The notes beneath the pieces were generated by a model. The model was not told the DNA's origin and did not search any database. It saw nothing but the letters and a program-made list of their open reading frames with translations. The position numbers and the translations under genes were made by a program. Source: Pelagicoccus mobilis (lineage in GTDB: Bacteria; Verrucomicrobiota; Verrucomicrobiia; Opitutales; Opitutaceae). From it: DNA of 64,000 nt. The stretch is taken from positions 62,001-126,000 of the forward strand of contig NZ_JAENIL010000008.1 in assembly GCF_016595505.1 (NCBI RefSeq), read 5' to 3'. This document shows positions 8,105 through 17,261 of the stretch, piece after piece (positions within the stretch are counted from its first letter, which is position 1; every line of letters begins with the position of its first letter).

Positions 8105-9145
8105 TCAGGGGGTCTTTTTTGAGGTCGTCTTTCCTCTTTGCCAGGAAGGGGCGATCAATAGGGCTCGAGGATCGGCTTGCAGACCGGTTTCGCCGCGGTG
8201 GATCATGCCGACAAGTGTGTCGACCGCGGCTTCGCCGGTATGGTCGTTGTGTTGGCGCATGCCGCTCCAATCAGGATCGCTCTTACGCCATTCGAGTTGG
8301 ATGAGGCCAATGTCTTCGGGGGCTTTGAGTTTTAGCTTTTCAAGCCAATGGGAGACGTCGTTGTAGAGGGTGAAGATGACATCTGGTTTCTGCTCTTCCA
8401 TCCACTTCGAGAAGGCGGGGAAATCGTCATCCTCGGGGCCGTTTTGATAGAACGGCTCGAGGCGGGCATCTCGGTCGAGCCGCATTTGCCCGTAGAGGTA
8501 GCCGGAGCTAAAACGTCCTTCGACGAGTCGGTCGATGGTTTCGTCGAGCACTAGCCCTGGGCGTTTGTAGCCGAGTCGAAGCGCGTTTTCCACTGCTTGC
8601 AAGGCAAGTCCATGGTGGTCGACGGAAACGTAGGGCAGGGTCGGGTTGCGTGTGCGCACTCCAGTTACCACTAGTGGGAGGGCGTCAGCGACTGGAAGAA
8701 GCTTTTCTGGGAACTGGCAATCGTGCATGAGTCCCACGGCGAGTGCCCCTTTGATTCCTCGAGCGAGCATGATCGATTTTAATCGACGTGCCTTGAGGTC
8801 CGGATCGTTCATCCAGAAATAGTCGATTCGGTAGCCCAATGAGTCTGCTCGCTGCTCGATGCCTTCCACGTACTCCGGAATGGTGGGGTGGTTTTTCAGA
8901 GAATCAGCTTCGGAGTGCGCGTTTACGAGGGCTATGGTAGCGCGGTAACTATCTCGATTTCGAATCTGCGACAGCAATTGGCCGAGGGCTGGATTCAATT
9001 GATAGCCAAGGCGATCCGCAGTGGCACGGATTTTCTCCTTCATCGCAGTCGAGACTTCGGGACTGTTACGAAGGGCGAGCGACACGGTCGCTTTGGAGAC
9101 TCCTACCTCCGCGGCGATGGTGCTCATCGAGACTTTTGAGGGCAT
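8105..9145 (-). CDS. LacI-family transcriptional regulator (probable arabinose regulator)
   Basis: A 346-residue repressor. The N-terminal helix-turn-helix reads VSMSTIAAEVGVSKATVSLALRN, and a hinge with a conserved leucine follows. The rest is a periplasmic-binding-protein-like sensor domain (LPYVSVDHHGLALQAVENALRLGY). It is divergent from araB across a short intergenic region that holds AACGGTT repeats, so control of the arabinose operon by a sugar ligand is the natural reading (inference). I took the ATG at 9145; an in-frame TTG lies 9 bp upstream and another ATG at 9127. Most arabinose repressors of this fold in Firmicutes carry a GntR head, so this LacI version is a different solution. 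Confidence 0.88.
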   Translation of the reverse strand: MPSKVSMSTIAAEVGVSKATVSLALRNSPEVSTAMKEKIRATADRLGYQLNPALGQLLSQIRNRDSYRATIALVNAHSEADSLKNHPTIPEYVEGIEQRADSLGYRIDYFWMNDPDLKARRLKSIMLARGIKGALAVGLMHDCQFPEKLLPVADALPLVVTGVRTRNPTLPYVSVDHHGLALQAVENALRLGYKRPGLVLDETIDRLVEGRFSSGYLYGQMRLDRDARLEPFYQNGPEDDDFPAFSKWMEEQKPDVIFTLYNDVSHWLEKLKLKAPEDIGLIQLEWRKSDPDWSGMRQHNDHTGEAAVDTLVGMIHRGETGLQADPRALLIAPSWQRGKTTSKKTP

Positions 9146-9198
9146 TTCTGACAAGGGGCTTGAGTTAAGCGCTGCTCATGGGGCAGCCGCTACACGAG

Positions 9199-9215
9199 AA
9201 CGGTTTAACGGTTAA
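9199..9215. promoter_or_regulatory. Candidate operator between the regulator and araB
   Basis: The heptamer AACGGTT occurs twice, at 9199-9205 and 9207-9213, on the same face about 8 bp apart. The second copy is part of a perfect odd palindrome TTAAC-G-GTTAA at 9205-9215. The site is about 50 bp upstream of araB and 54 bp upstream of the regulator start. LacI operators usually have a central CG step, which is not placed symmetrically here, so the call is tentative. Confidence 0.35.
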
Positions 9216-9263
9216 GGAATCGGTATCTTTTGCAACCCAAATGAAGCGAGTAAACCTCTTTTC

Positions 9264-10934
9264 ATGAAGTTTTCTATTGGCCTCGATTTTGGAACGAACT
9301 CAGTGCGCTGTTTGATTGTGAGAACGGACGGTGAGGGTGAAGTTTCCTCAGCTGTTGTTAATTACCCCTCTGGTCACCAAGGTATCCTTTTAGATTCGAG
9401 CGACCACCATCTCGCTCGCCAAAGTCCTGCGGATTACTTGAGCTCGCTTGAGAAGGCGACGATTGATGCGATTGCGGCCGCTCGTGAGACTTATCCGGAT
9501 TTTGATCCAGCGAATGTGATCGGTATCGGAGTTGACACTACTGGATCGAGTCCAATGCCGGTGGACGAAAAGAATCAGGCCTTGGCTGAGTATCCAAAAT
9601 GGAAGGACAATCTCGCTGCTCAATGTTGGCTGTGGAAGGATCACACATCGTACGAAGAAGCGGCAAAAATTACAGAGATAGCGGGCAAGGAGCGTCCTCA
9701 GTATCTGGCAAAGTGTGGCGACACCTATTCTTCTGAGTGGTGGTGGAGTAAGATCTGGCATTGTTTGAACGTGGCTCCGGAGGTGTTCGATGCTGCTTAC
9801 TCTTGGGTCGAAATCGCGGATTGGATTCCCTCGCAACTCGCCGGGGTGAGTGATCCGAAGCAAGTTAAGCGTGGTGTTTGCGCGGCTGGACATAAGGCGT
9901 TTTACGCGGATGAATGGGGCGGACTGCCGGACAAGGAGTTTCTTGCAATGCTTGACCCAAAGATCGCGGATCTGAGTGACCGGCTGTATGCAAAAGCTCA
10001 TGACGCGTCTGAAACTGCGGGAACGCTTTCGGCAGAGTGGGCGACGCGTCTTGGTTTGCCAGAGGGCATACCGCTGGCAATCGGAGAGTTCGATGTTCAC
10101 TACGGCGCGATCGGCTGTGGCGTAGAAGAGGGTACTTTGGTTAAGGTTATCGGAACTTCGACTTGCGACTGCGCGGTTGTGAAGGCGAGTGGCGATGTGC
10201 CGGACGTCCCCGGGATTTGCGGCATTGTTCGCGGTTCGATTTTGCCAGGTTACTTCGGTGTCGAAGCTGGACAGTCTGCGGTGGGCGATCTTTTCAAGTG
10301 GTGGGTAGAGGGCGTGTGCCAAGGTGATGATGCGACGCATATTGAACTCACCGAGGAGGCCGCTAAGCTTTCTCCCGGGCAGAGTGGCTTGCTCGCCCTC
10401 GACTGGAACAACGGAAACCGAACGATCCTTGTTGACCAGCGACTCACTGGCTTGGTGCTTGGTCAGACTCTTCACACGAGCCGTGCCGAAATCTACCGTG
10501 CTTTGATTGAAGCCACCGCGTTTGGCGCTCGTATGATCCTTGAGCGTATCAGCGAATATGGAATTGCGGTAGACAAAATCGTTTGTGCCGGCGGTATTGC
10601 GGAAAAGAACGCGATGCTGATGCAGATCTACGCTGACATTACGGGTCGCGAAATGCGTGTGTCGGCTTCCTCGCAAGCGTGCGCCCTTGGAGCCGCGATC
10701 GGTGCGGCAGTTGTCGCGGGAGCCGAGGCCGGCGGGTTCGACGACTTTGAATCGGCTCAAAGCGCTATGGTTGGCGTTAAACCTGATTGCTACAAGCCAG
10801 ACCCAGAACGCCATGCTCAGTACAACAGACTTTTTGCCTTGTATAAGAAAGTTCACGACAACTTTGGCGGCGTTGAAGCCGTGGACCTTGCCCCGGTAAT
10901 GAAGGAGTTGCTGGATATCAAAGAAGGCAAATAA
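9264..10934 (+). CDS. araB: Ribulokinase
   Basis: A 556-residue FGGY-family sugar kinase that phosphorylates L-ribulose to L-ribulose-5-phosphate. The N-terminal ATPase fold starts SIGLDFGTNSVRCLI, with GVDTTGSSPMPVD next. GEFDVHYGAIGCGVEEGTLVKVIGTSTCD and the C-terminal VCAGGIAEKNAMLMQIYADITG are typical AraB signatures, and length matches the family (about 560). It is the first gene of araB-araA-araD-epimerase, divergent from a LacI-type regulator. The gap to araA is 39 bp. Confidence 0.96.
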   Translation: MKFSIGLDFGTNSVRCLIVRTDGEGEVSSAVVNYPSGHQGILLDSSDHHLARQSPADYLSSLEKATIDAIAAARETYPDFDPANVIGIGVDTTGSSPMPVDEKNQALAEYPKWKDNLAAQCWLWKDHTSYEEAAKITEIAGKERPQYLAKCGDTYSSEWWWSKIWHCLNVAPEVFDAAYSWVEIADWIPSQLAGVSDPKQVKRGVCAAGHKAFYADEWGGLPDKEFLAMLDPKIADLSDRLYAKAHDASETAGTLSAEWATRLGLPEGIPLAIGEFDVHYGAIGCGVEEGTLVKVIGTSTCDCAVVKASGDVPDVPGICGIVRGSILPGYFGVEAGQSAVGDLFKWWVEGVCQGDDATHIELTEEAAKLSPGQSGLLALDWNNGNRTILVDQRLTGLVLGQTLHTSRAEIYRALIEATAFGARMILERISEYGIAVDKIVCAGGIAEKNAMLMQIYADITGREMRVSASSQACALGAAIGAAVVAGAEAGGFDDFESAQSAMVGVKPDCYKPDPERHAQYNRLFALYKKVHDNFGGVEAVDLAPVMKELLDIKEGK

Positions 10935-10973
10935 GCGAAAATCCTATCTCCTCAATACCCTCAGAAATAGTAA

Positions 10974-12479
10974 ATGAAATCAGCATTTGAGACAAAAGAA
11001 GTCTGGTTGGTTGTTGGTAGCCAGCACCTTTATGGACCAGAAACACTTAAGCAGGTCGAAGCCGACTCTAAGGTCGTAGCCGAGTCTCTCGATTCGGACG
11101 CGAATGTCCCTGTTAAGGTTGTTTTTAAGGCACTGGTAACTACTCCAGATGAGATCAAGAAGGTTTGCTTGGAGGCCAACAACGCTTCTCAGTGCGTAGG
11201 CCTCACCCTTTGGATGCATACGTTTTCTCCATCCAAGATGTGGATACGCGGGTTGAATGCTCTCAAGAAACCGTTCTGTCATCTTCACACCCAGTACGCT
11301 CGCGACTTGCCATGGTCGTCGATCGATATGGACTATATGAACTTGCACCAGTCCGCGCACGGTGGTCGTGAGTTCGGGCACATTTGCGCTCGTCTTCAAA
11401 AGGAGCGTGCGGTGATCGTAGGTCACTGGGAAGATCCGAACGTGCGTGCAAAATTCGCTCGCTGGACTCGTGTCGCAGGAGCTTGGGCTGCTAGTCAGGA
11501 GCTGAAGGTTGTTCGTTTTGGCGACAACATGCGCCAAGTCGCGGTGACCGATGGTGACAAGGTTGAAGCTGAATCAGTATTTGGATACAGCGTAAACACG
11601 CACGGTGTGGGCGATCTCGTCGAAGTGATCAACGGAATCGGCGATGCGGAGATCGACGCCCTTTGCGGGCAGTACGCTGATGAGTACGAGCTTTCTTCTA
11701 AATTGGTTGATGGCGGTGAGTTACGCGCTTCGCTTCGTGAGTCTGCTCGTATCGAGCTTGGTCTGCGTTCCTTTTTGGAGGCGGGTGATTTCGGCGCGTT
11801 TACGGACACGTTTGAAGACTTGCACGGCATGGTGCAGTTGCCGGGCCTTCCTGTTCAGCGTTTGATGGCTGATGGTTATGGTTTCGGTGGTGAAGGCGAT
11901 TGGAAGACTGCTGCTCTGGTTCGTACGATGAAGGTGATGGCTAGCGGAGCGGATGAGGGAACTTCCTTCATGGAAGACTACACCTATCACTTCAATCCAG
12001 CCGGTAACCGTTGCCTGGGCGCTCACATGCTTGAGATCTGCCCATCGATTGCAGATGCTAAGCCTTCTTGTGAGATTCACCCGCTTGGTATCGGTGGAAA
12101 AGCTGATCCTGTGCGTCTCGTTTTTAATGGTAAGTCGGGGCCTGCAATCAACGCATCGGTGGTGGATATGGGGAACCGTTTCCGTCTGCTCGTGAACAAG
12201 GTGAACGCGATGCCGCCTGAGCAAGACCTTCCGAAGCTCCCTGTGGCACGTGTCCTCTGGGAAGTGCTGCCGAATCTTGAGGATGGCGCTGCTGCTTGGA
12301 TCTACGCTGGGGGCGCTCACCACACCGGTTTTAGCTACACGGTGAATGCGAACGATATGGAGATGTTTGCGGCTATGGCAGGTATTGAATATTTGCTGAT
12401 CGACGAAGATACCAAGCTTCGTGAGTTTAAGAACGAGATTCGCTGGAACAATGCGGCTTACGGTCTTAAAGGTCTGTAA
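10974..12479 (+). CDS. araA: L-arabinose isomerase
   Basis: A 501-residue isomerase converting L-arabinose to L-ribulose with a divalent metal. The metal-binding glutamates and histidines sit in recognisable contexts: [39 protein letters not shown] and [10 protein letters not shown], matching the four ligands known from E. coli AraA. Length equals the family norm of about 500. It lies second in the ara operon, and its stop is separated from the araD ATG by only 6 bp. Confidence 0.97.
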   Translation: MKSAFETKEVWLVVGSQHLYGPETLKQVEADSKVVAESLDSDANVPVKVVFKALVTTPDEIKKVCLEANNASQCVGLTLWMHTFSPSKMWIRGLNALKKPFCHLHTQYARDLPWSSIDMDYMNLHQSAHGGREFGHICARLQKERAVIVGHWEDPNVRAKFARWTRVAGAWAASQELKVVRFGDNMRQVAVTDGDKVEAESVFGYSVNTHGVGDLVEVINGIGDAEIDALCGQYADEYELSSKLVDGGELRASLRESARIELGLRSFLEAGDFGAFTDTFEDLHGMVQLPGLPVQRLMADGYGFGGEGDWKTAALVRTMKVMASGADEGTSFMEDYTYHFNPAGNRCLGAHMLEICPSIADAKPSCEIHPLGIGGKADPVRLVFNGKSGPAINASVVDMGNRFRLLVNKVNAMPPEQDLPKLPVARVLWEVLPNLEDGAAAWIYAGGAHHTGFSYTVNANDMEMFAAMAGIEYLLIDEDTKLREFKNEIRWNNAAYGLKGL

Positions 12480-12485
12480 TTGCTT

Positions 12486-13184
12486 ATGAATTACAAAGAC
12501 ATCAGGGAAGAGTGCGTTGCGGCGAACAAGGAGCTGCAATCACTTGGACTTATCGATATCACTTTCGGAAACGTTAGCGTGCTGGATCCAGCCGCTGGCG
12601 TTTTCGCCATTAAACCGAGCGGCGTTCCGTACGACGCTTTGACTCCTGAGCAGATGGTCTTGCTCGATCTCGAGGGTAAGGTAGTGGAGGGCGATCTTCG
12701 CCCATCTTCGGATGAGCCGACGCATCGGCGTCTTTTCATCGAGCTGGGCGATAAAGGAATTACTTCCGTGGTGCATACGCATTCTCGCAATGCGGTCGGA
12801 TTCGCTCAGGCGGAGCGGAGTATCCCTTGTTTGGGTACGACTCATTGCGACTACTTTCGCGGTCCCGTTCCGGTGACTCGTGCGATGACTGTGGAAGAGG
12901 TGGAAGGAGCTTACGAGTGGGAAACTGGAAACGTGATTGTCGAGTTGTTTTCTGAAGTGAATCCCCTGGAGGTTACCGCAGCTCTGGTTCGCAACCACGG
13001 TCCCTTCGTTTGGGGCAAGAACGGGGCCAAGGCAGTTGAGACCGCGTTTGCTCTAGAGATCGTAGCCGATATGGCGGCGAAGACTCTGGCCCTTAATCCC
13101 GAAGCGGCAGGAGCTCCCGCTCATTTGTTGAAAAAGCACTACGACCGCAAGCACGGTCCGGGCGCTTATTACGGGCAGAAATAG
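12486..13184 (+). CDS. araD: L-ribulose-5-phosphate 4-epimerase
   Basis: A 232-residue class II aldolase-fold epimerase giving D-xylulose-5-phosphate, which feeds the pentose phosphate pathway. Visible motifs are FGNVSVLDP, KPSGVPYD, the zinc-binding VVHTHSRNAVGFAQ, and RNHGPFVWGKN with the third zinc histidine. The start ATG at 12486 was preferred to a TTG at 12480 that touches the araA stop. The tight spacing shows cotranscription with araBA. The C-terminus LLKKHYDRKHGPGAYYGQ is typical of AraD rather than fuculose aldolase. Confidence 0.96.
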   Translation: MNYKDIREECVAANKELQSLGLIDITFGNVSVLDPAAGVFAIKPSGVPYDALTPEQMVLLDLEGKVVEGDLRPSSDEPTHRRLFIELGDKGITSVVHTHSRNAVGFAQAERSIPCLGTTHCDYFRGPVPVTRAMTVEEVEGAYEWETGNVIVELFSEVNPLEVTAALVRNHGPFVWGKNGAKAVETAFALEIVADMAAKTLALNPEAAGAPAHLLKKHYDRKHGPGAYYGQK

Positions 13185-13216
13185 TTTGTCTGCCTTCGAA
13201 TCCCTGTACCCCTAAA

Positions 13217-14359
13217 ATGAAAATAGCTAAATCTGTTCTATTGGTATTGGTGGCGACTTGTATCGCCGCTCTGACAAAAGCTGAAACCGAAAAGGGTTCT
13301 ATCAGCTTCGCTCCATACGGGAAGGTAGATGGTAAGGATGTTAACCTCTACACGCTCAGTTATGGCGACCTGACGGTCGATATCACAAACTACGGTGGCA
13401 TCATTACCCGTATCCTCGTTCCGGATCGGAATGGGGCGATGGGTGATGTGGCCCTTGGTTACAACTCTGTCTACGAGTACATCGAGGAGACTCCGTATTT
13501 TGGGGCCCTGATCGGTCGTTACGGGAATCGTATCGCGAATGGCCAGTTTAAGCTGAACGGAAAAACCTACAAGTTGGCGAAGAACAATAACCCAGGTGGG
13601 ATTGGCTGCAATCTTCACGGGGGCGATAAGGGCTTTGACAAGGTGGTTTGGGAGGCGGAAACCTACTTCGAAGGCGGATTGCCAAGCTTGAAGCTTAGCT
13701 ACTTGAGTGTCGACGGGGAGGAAGGGTTTCCTGGAAACTTGAAGGTCGAAGTTACGTATTCGCTAACCAAGGACGCTGGAATCCAGATGGATTATTCTGC
13801 CACTACGGATAAGGCGACGCCGGTGAATCTGACCAACCACAACTACTTCAATCTCCGTGGCGAAGGGGCGGGTTCGATCAATGGTCACGTGATGCAGATT
13901 TATGCGTCAAACTACACTCCGGTTGGCGCTGACTTAATTCCAACGGGAGATATTGCCTCTGTTGCTGGTACGCCATTCGACTTTACCAGTCCTGTGGCGA
14001 TTGGCGAGCGTGTGGAGGATGAGCATGAGCAGTTGGCTTTTGGCGGCGGGTACGACCATAATTGGGTGCTCGATAACCAAGATGGCGATATGGCCTTGGC
14101 CGCAAGTGTCTACGAGCCGAGCTCGGGGCGAGTGCTGGAGGTTTGGACCGAAGAGCCAGGGCTACAGTTTTACGGTGGTAACTTCCTCGATGGAAGCATT
14201 GTAGGGAAGAGTGGTCGCGCGTACGAACATCGCGATGGCTTCTGTTTAGAGTCTCAGCATTATCCGGATTCGCCTAACCAGAAGAACTTTCCAAGTACGA
14301 TCTTGAAGCCGGGTGAGGTTTACGAGACGTCGACCGTTTACAAGTTCAAGACGAGGTAG
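13217..14359 (+). CDS. Exported aldose 1-epimerase (mutarotase)
   Basis: A 380-residue mutarotase of the GalM type that interconverts sugar anomers. The first 22 residues form a Sec signal peptide (basic KIAKS, then a hydrophobic core, cleavage after LTKA), so it acts outside the cytoplasm, unlike E. coli GalM. Catalytic contexts include GRYGNRIANGQF, NLTNHNYFNLRGEG with the general-acid histidine, GGYDHNWVLD, and the late ESQHYPDSPNQ region. It is the last gene of the ara operon, 32 bp after araD, so it probably prepares arabinose anomers for uptake (inference). Confidence 0.92.
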   Translation: MKIAKSVLLVLVATCIAALTKAETEKGSISFAPYGKVDGKDVNLYTLSYGDLTVDITNYGGIITRILVPDRNGAMGDVALGYNSVYEYIEETPYFGALIGRYGNRIANGQFKLNGKTYKLAKNNNPGGIGCNLHGGDKGFDKVVWEAETYFEGGLPSLKLSYLSVDGEEGFPGNLKVEVTYSLTKDAGIQMDYSATTDKATPVNLTNHNYFNLRGEGAGSINGHVMQIYASNYTPVGADLIPTGDIASVAGTPFDFTSPVAIGERVEDEHEQLAFGGGYDHNWVLDNQDGDMALAASVYEPSSGRVLEVWTEEPGLQFYGGNFLDGSIVGKSGRAYEHRDGFCLESQHYPDSPNQKNFPSTILKPGEVYETSTVYKFKTR

Positions 14360-14370
14360 CGTTTGAGGAG

Positions 14371-14396
14371 GCGTGGGACGGTGCCCACGCTCTACC
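14371..14396. repeat. REP-like hairpin between convergent genes
   Basis: A perfect 7-bp stem GCGTGGG / CCCACGC (14371-14377 and 14384-14390) with a 6-nt loop, followed by CTCTACC. On the minus strand it reads GTAGAGCGTGGGC..., the head shared by the other REP-like elements here. It sits between the epimerase and ovoA stops and may also act as a transcription barrier. Confidence 0.6.
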
Positions 14397-14411
14397 TCTA
14401 AAAAGTAGGAG

Positions 14412-16544
14412 TTACTTTTTCTCCCAAACGGTTACTTCAGCTACGTTGTGGTCGAAGGTGCGAGCCGTTTTGCGGAGCACGTATTCGACATCTCGGGAGT
14501 TTCCGAGTTGTTTGAAGTTGGCTGAAAGGATGCGGTCAAACGCGTCGCGGGTCGTGACGTTTTCGCCATCGACTTTGAACCCTCCGAGCCAGTTCTCTTG
14601 CTCTGTGATGTTCGTTTGCCAGTCGTAGGTCGAAGAGATCACGAGGAGACCTTTTTCGTTGAGGCGGTCATGTACCGACTTCAGGAACTTCTCCGGGCTG
14701 TAGGTCCTCTCGAGCAGTGTATCGAGTAGGATCAGATCGTAGCCGGAGTATATCTCTTTTAGGTTGGAGAGGTCGCCCTGCATGAAGTCGACGTTGTCTC
14801 GGACGCAGTCTAGACCAAGCTCCTGTAGGTTGGCTTGGTGGAATGAGACGATCTCACCTTCCTCTGGCAGGACGTACTGGGTGTAGCCTTTGTCTTTCAT
14901 CTGCACGCCGATACGGATCATGCGAGCGGTGAAGTCGATGCCAGTGACGTGTTCGTATCCAGCGGCGAGTTCGAAGGCGGAGCGACCTGTTTTGCAGCCG
15001 AGAGCGAGGGCTTTCCCGCGTGTGCGTTTGGTGGCGAGATCGAGGCAGATTTGGGCGATCTTTTCGGGATAGTTGGCGACTCCGAAGTACTCTTTTCCGT
15101 AATTGAATTCGCAGTACGGAATGACTTCAGGGTCTGTTTCCCAGGAATCGTCTGGGATTTCGACTGGAGCTTCGCTCACGATGTAGCGGAAGCCGGCGTG
15201 CTGATAAAAGTGACGACGGAACGCGTAGCGCGAATCGCGCATTAATTCGTTGCCGGTAGATATCCAGGAGCCGCCTTTGATCATGTTGTGTTTTGTGTCG
15301 AAGGTCGGAGTTGAGAAATCGTCGTAGAGCGGGTGGATCTCGAATCCAGCGTATCCGCGAATGGGTGTCTCAGTGTGCTGCCAGACGTTGCCAACAACAT
15401 CATAGAAACCGTGCTTAAATTCATGAGTGTCGACAGGAACGGAAGACGCAGGTCCTTCTAAATTGAGATTGCCGGGGACTTGTTCCCATTCTGGAGCGTC
15501 AGGGAGTGCGACGTAGTCTAGGAGTCGATACCATTCTTCTTCCGTGGGAAGGCGAACTGGTTGGCCGGTTTTTTCCGCTTTCCAATTACAGAAAGCTTTC
15601 GCCTCTAAGTAGTTTGTTTCTGCAGGCCACGACCAAGGCATGTCGATTTGATCGAGCATGGTGCGGAATTTATAGGATCCATCCTCTTGGGGGAGCCAGA
15701 AGCGAGGGCAGGTTGCCTTTTCGTAGCTTACCCAGTTCCAGCCTTCTTCGGTCCAATAGCTTTGAGTGGAGTAGCCTCCGTCTTCGACGAACTCTAGAAA
15801 CTCTTTGTTGGATACGAGGTACTTGCTTGCGGAGAAATGTGTGATGTCTTTCGAGTAGCTTCCGTATTCGTTATCCCAGCCGTAGTACGCGTCTTCACGG
15901 GATTTGCCGAGCTTTACTTCTCCGGCGGGAACTTCGATCAAGCTGTTTGAAACGGGTGAGGTGTCTTCGGAGCTCGGCTGCCAAAGCGGATGTTGACTGT
16001 CCAGCTGCTCGAGCGGTAATTGGCGAATCAATACGGAGCTGGTTTCGAGGTGAATTCGTTCGTGCTCTATCCCCATCATGATTGGCCAGAATGGGCTCTC
16101 CCAGCTGATCGGCAGATTGACAGGAAGTTCGGTAATGAGGTTGTCGATACAGTCTCGGACTTGGCTGCGATATTCGCGAACTGCTTCAGGATCGGGCCAT
16201 TCGTAGTGCGCCTCATTGAGATCGTCCCATGACATCTCGTCGACGCCGATGGCGAATATGGATTCGAATTTGGGGTTGATGCGGTCGACTAGCTTGGCGA
16301 GGACCAGCTTGTTCATGAAGAAGGTAGCGGTGTGGCCGTAATAGAAAATGAGCGGGTGGCGCAGGGCGTCGGCTCGGGTGGTATAGGCTACCTTTTTTAT
16401 CATTGGCTCGAAGAGAGCCTCGTAGGCATCGTATGTTTGGTGAAAGTAGCGGCGGATTTCTTCGCGTTTTTCTTCAGGGTCTCCCTCGGAAAGGTTGAGG
16501 GTGTAAGGTGTTTTGATCTCCGAGGTAAGTGAGTCAGTTATCAT
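14412..16544 (-). CDS. ovoA: Ovothiol synthase: 5-histidylcysteine sulfoxide synthase fused to 4-mercaptohistidine N1-methyltransferase
   Basis: A 710-residue bifunctional protein for ovothiol A biosynthesis. The N-terminal DinB-like part carries the iron ligands: His71 and the HX3HXE motif HERIHLE at 161-167. The middle (about 200-455) is a formylglycine-generating-enzyme-like domain with GFYDVVGNVWQHTETP and KGGSWISTG. The C-terminal part (about 475-710) is a Rossmann methyltransferase with LALGCKTGRSAFEL and TGIDF. The first two parts join cysteine and histidine through an oxygen-dependent C-S bond, giving the sulfoxide. The separate C-S lyase of the pathway is not in the window. Length and domain order match known OvoA. 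Confidence 0.93.
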   Translation of the reverse strand: MITDSLTSEIKTPYTLNLSEGDPEEKREEIRRYFHQTYDAYEALFEPMIKKVAYTTRADALRHPLIFYYGHTATFFMNKLVLAKLVDRINPKFESIFAIGVDEMSWDDLNEAHYEWPDPEAVREYRSQVRDCIDNLITELPVNLPISWESPFWPIMMGIEHERIHLETSSVLIRQLPLEQLDSQHPLWQPSSEDTSPVSNSLIEVPAGEVKLGKSREDAYYGWDNEYGSYSKDITHFSASKYLVSNKEFLEFVEDGGYSTQSYWTEEGWNWVSYEKATCPRFWLPQEDGSYKFRTMLDQIDMPWSWPAETNYLEAKAFCNWKAEKTGQPVRLPTEEEWYRLLDYVALPDAPEWEQVPGNLNLEGPASSVPVDTHEFKHGFYDVVGNVWQHTETPIRGYAGFEIHPLYDDFSTPTFDTKHNMIKGGSWISTGNELMRDSRYAFRRHFYQHAGFRYIVSEAPVEIPDDSWETDPEVIPYCEFNYGKEYFGVANYPEKIAQICLDLATKRTRGKALALGCKTGRSAFELAAGYEHVTGIDFTARMIRIGVQMKDKGYTQYVLPEEGEIVSFHQANLQELGLDCVRDNVDFMQGDLSNLKEIYSGYDLILLDTLLERTYSPEKFLKSVHDRLNEKGLLVISSTYDWQTNITEQENWLGGFKVDGENVTTRDAFDRILSANFKQLGNSRDVEYVLRKTARTFDHNVAEVTVWEKK

Positions 16545-16640
16545 AGGGTTCTGCTGGTTGGAGTTGTCCTAGGGGTACGAGCAAGGGAGGCGAGTGGCTG
16601 CACGCGAATAGTGCTGGCACCGAATTGTGACAGACGGGAG

Positions 16641-16687
16641 TGCCTAGCTTAGGCAGCTTTGGTCGCGATACAAGGTCGCGCCCCACA
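16641..16687. repeat. REP-like element with an adjacent hairpin
   Basis: TGCCTA-GCT-TAGGCA at 16641-16655 is a perfect hairpin. Directly after it comes a REP-like segment (16661-16687) that reads on the minus strand as a GTGGGGCGCGACC head followed by TTGTATCGCGACC. The stem is CGCGA / TCGCG. The element fills part of the gap upstream of ovoA. Confidence 0.5.
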
Positions 16688-16711
16688 TTCTATAATTGGG
16701 AATGGGGAGGA

Positions 16712-17167
16712 TTAGAAATCGCTTTCGATTTCGGGGATCTTGTTGTCGGTGCGCAGGACGGTGACGGGAACCTTGTTCTTGATGGCAAGGTTTTGCTCCT
16801 TGAGGAAGCGGGCTCCCACGGCTTCGCAGGCTTCGCCTACTGTCTTGCAGGGGTGCTTGCGGCCTTTTTTGGAAATGTTGTATTCGTAAGTGGCGCGGAT
16901 GAGGCGATCCATGGTTTCGCCTACCGGATCGTCTTCAGGGATCTGGGCGACCCAGCCGACGTAGTCTTCGTCGGGGATGGTGCCTCGTGGGTCGGATACG
17001 ACGATGACGAACTGCTTTTTGACTGTCGGCTCCTTGTTAGCCTTTTCCGCTTCTGCCTCTGCCGCAGCCTGCTCCTCGATTTGCTTGAGCACGGTTTGAA
17101 TCATGTCGGGCTCGAAGTTGTTATTGGAGAGGACTTCGTGAATCAGTTCTACGGAAACTTTTGGCAT
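16712..17167 (-). CDS. Conserved-looking protein of unknown function
   Basis: A 151-residue soluble protein I do not recognise. Residues 1-25 look helical (PKVSVELIHEVLSNNNFEP). Residues 25-45 are Ala/Glu/Lys-rich and could form a coiled coil. The rest is mixed alpha/beta with FVIVVSDPRGTIPDEDYVGWVAQIP, then a helical RLIRATYEYN, and a KGRKHPCKTVGEACEAVG segment. There is no signal peptide or membrane helix. The ATG at 17167 was chosen because the upstream in-frame part would overlap the divergent NUDIX gene region. Only about 95 bp separate it from that gene, so the two probably share a promoter region. Confidence 0.75.
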   Translation of the reverse strand: MPKVSVELIHEVLSNNNFEPDMIQTVLKQIEEQAAAEAEAEKANKEPTVKKQFVIVVSDPRGTIPDEDYVGWVAQIPEDDPVGETMDRLIRATYEYNISKKGRKHPCKTVGEACEAVGARFLKEQNLAIKNKVPVTVLRTDNKIPEIESDF

Positions 17168-17261
17168 GGTAGGAATTGGGATTTTTTTTACTCGTATCGT
17201 GGTACGCGCTCTGCTGGCGTTTGAGCGGACAAGCTTCTCAGATTCCTCCTCCTCCCACACC

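Noticed and set aside
7341-8270. A 309-codon minus-strand frame covering the end of the phosphohexomutase gene and the regulator gene
   Set aside because: It runs through an intrinsic terminator and overlaps two well-supported genes.
9390-10856. A 488-codon open frame on the minus strand inside araB
   Set aside because: araB has full family motifs on the other strand; the antisense product has no recognisable domain.
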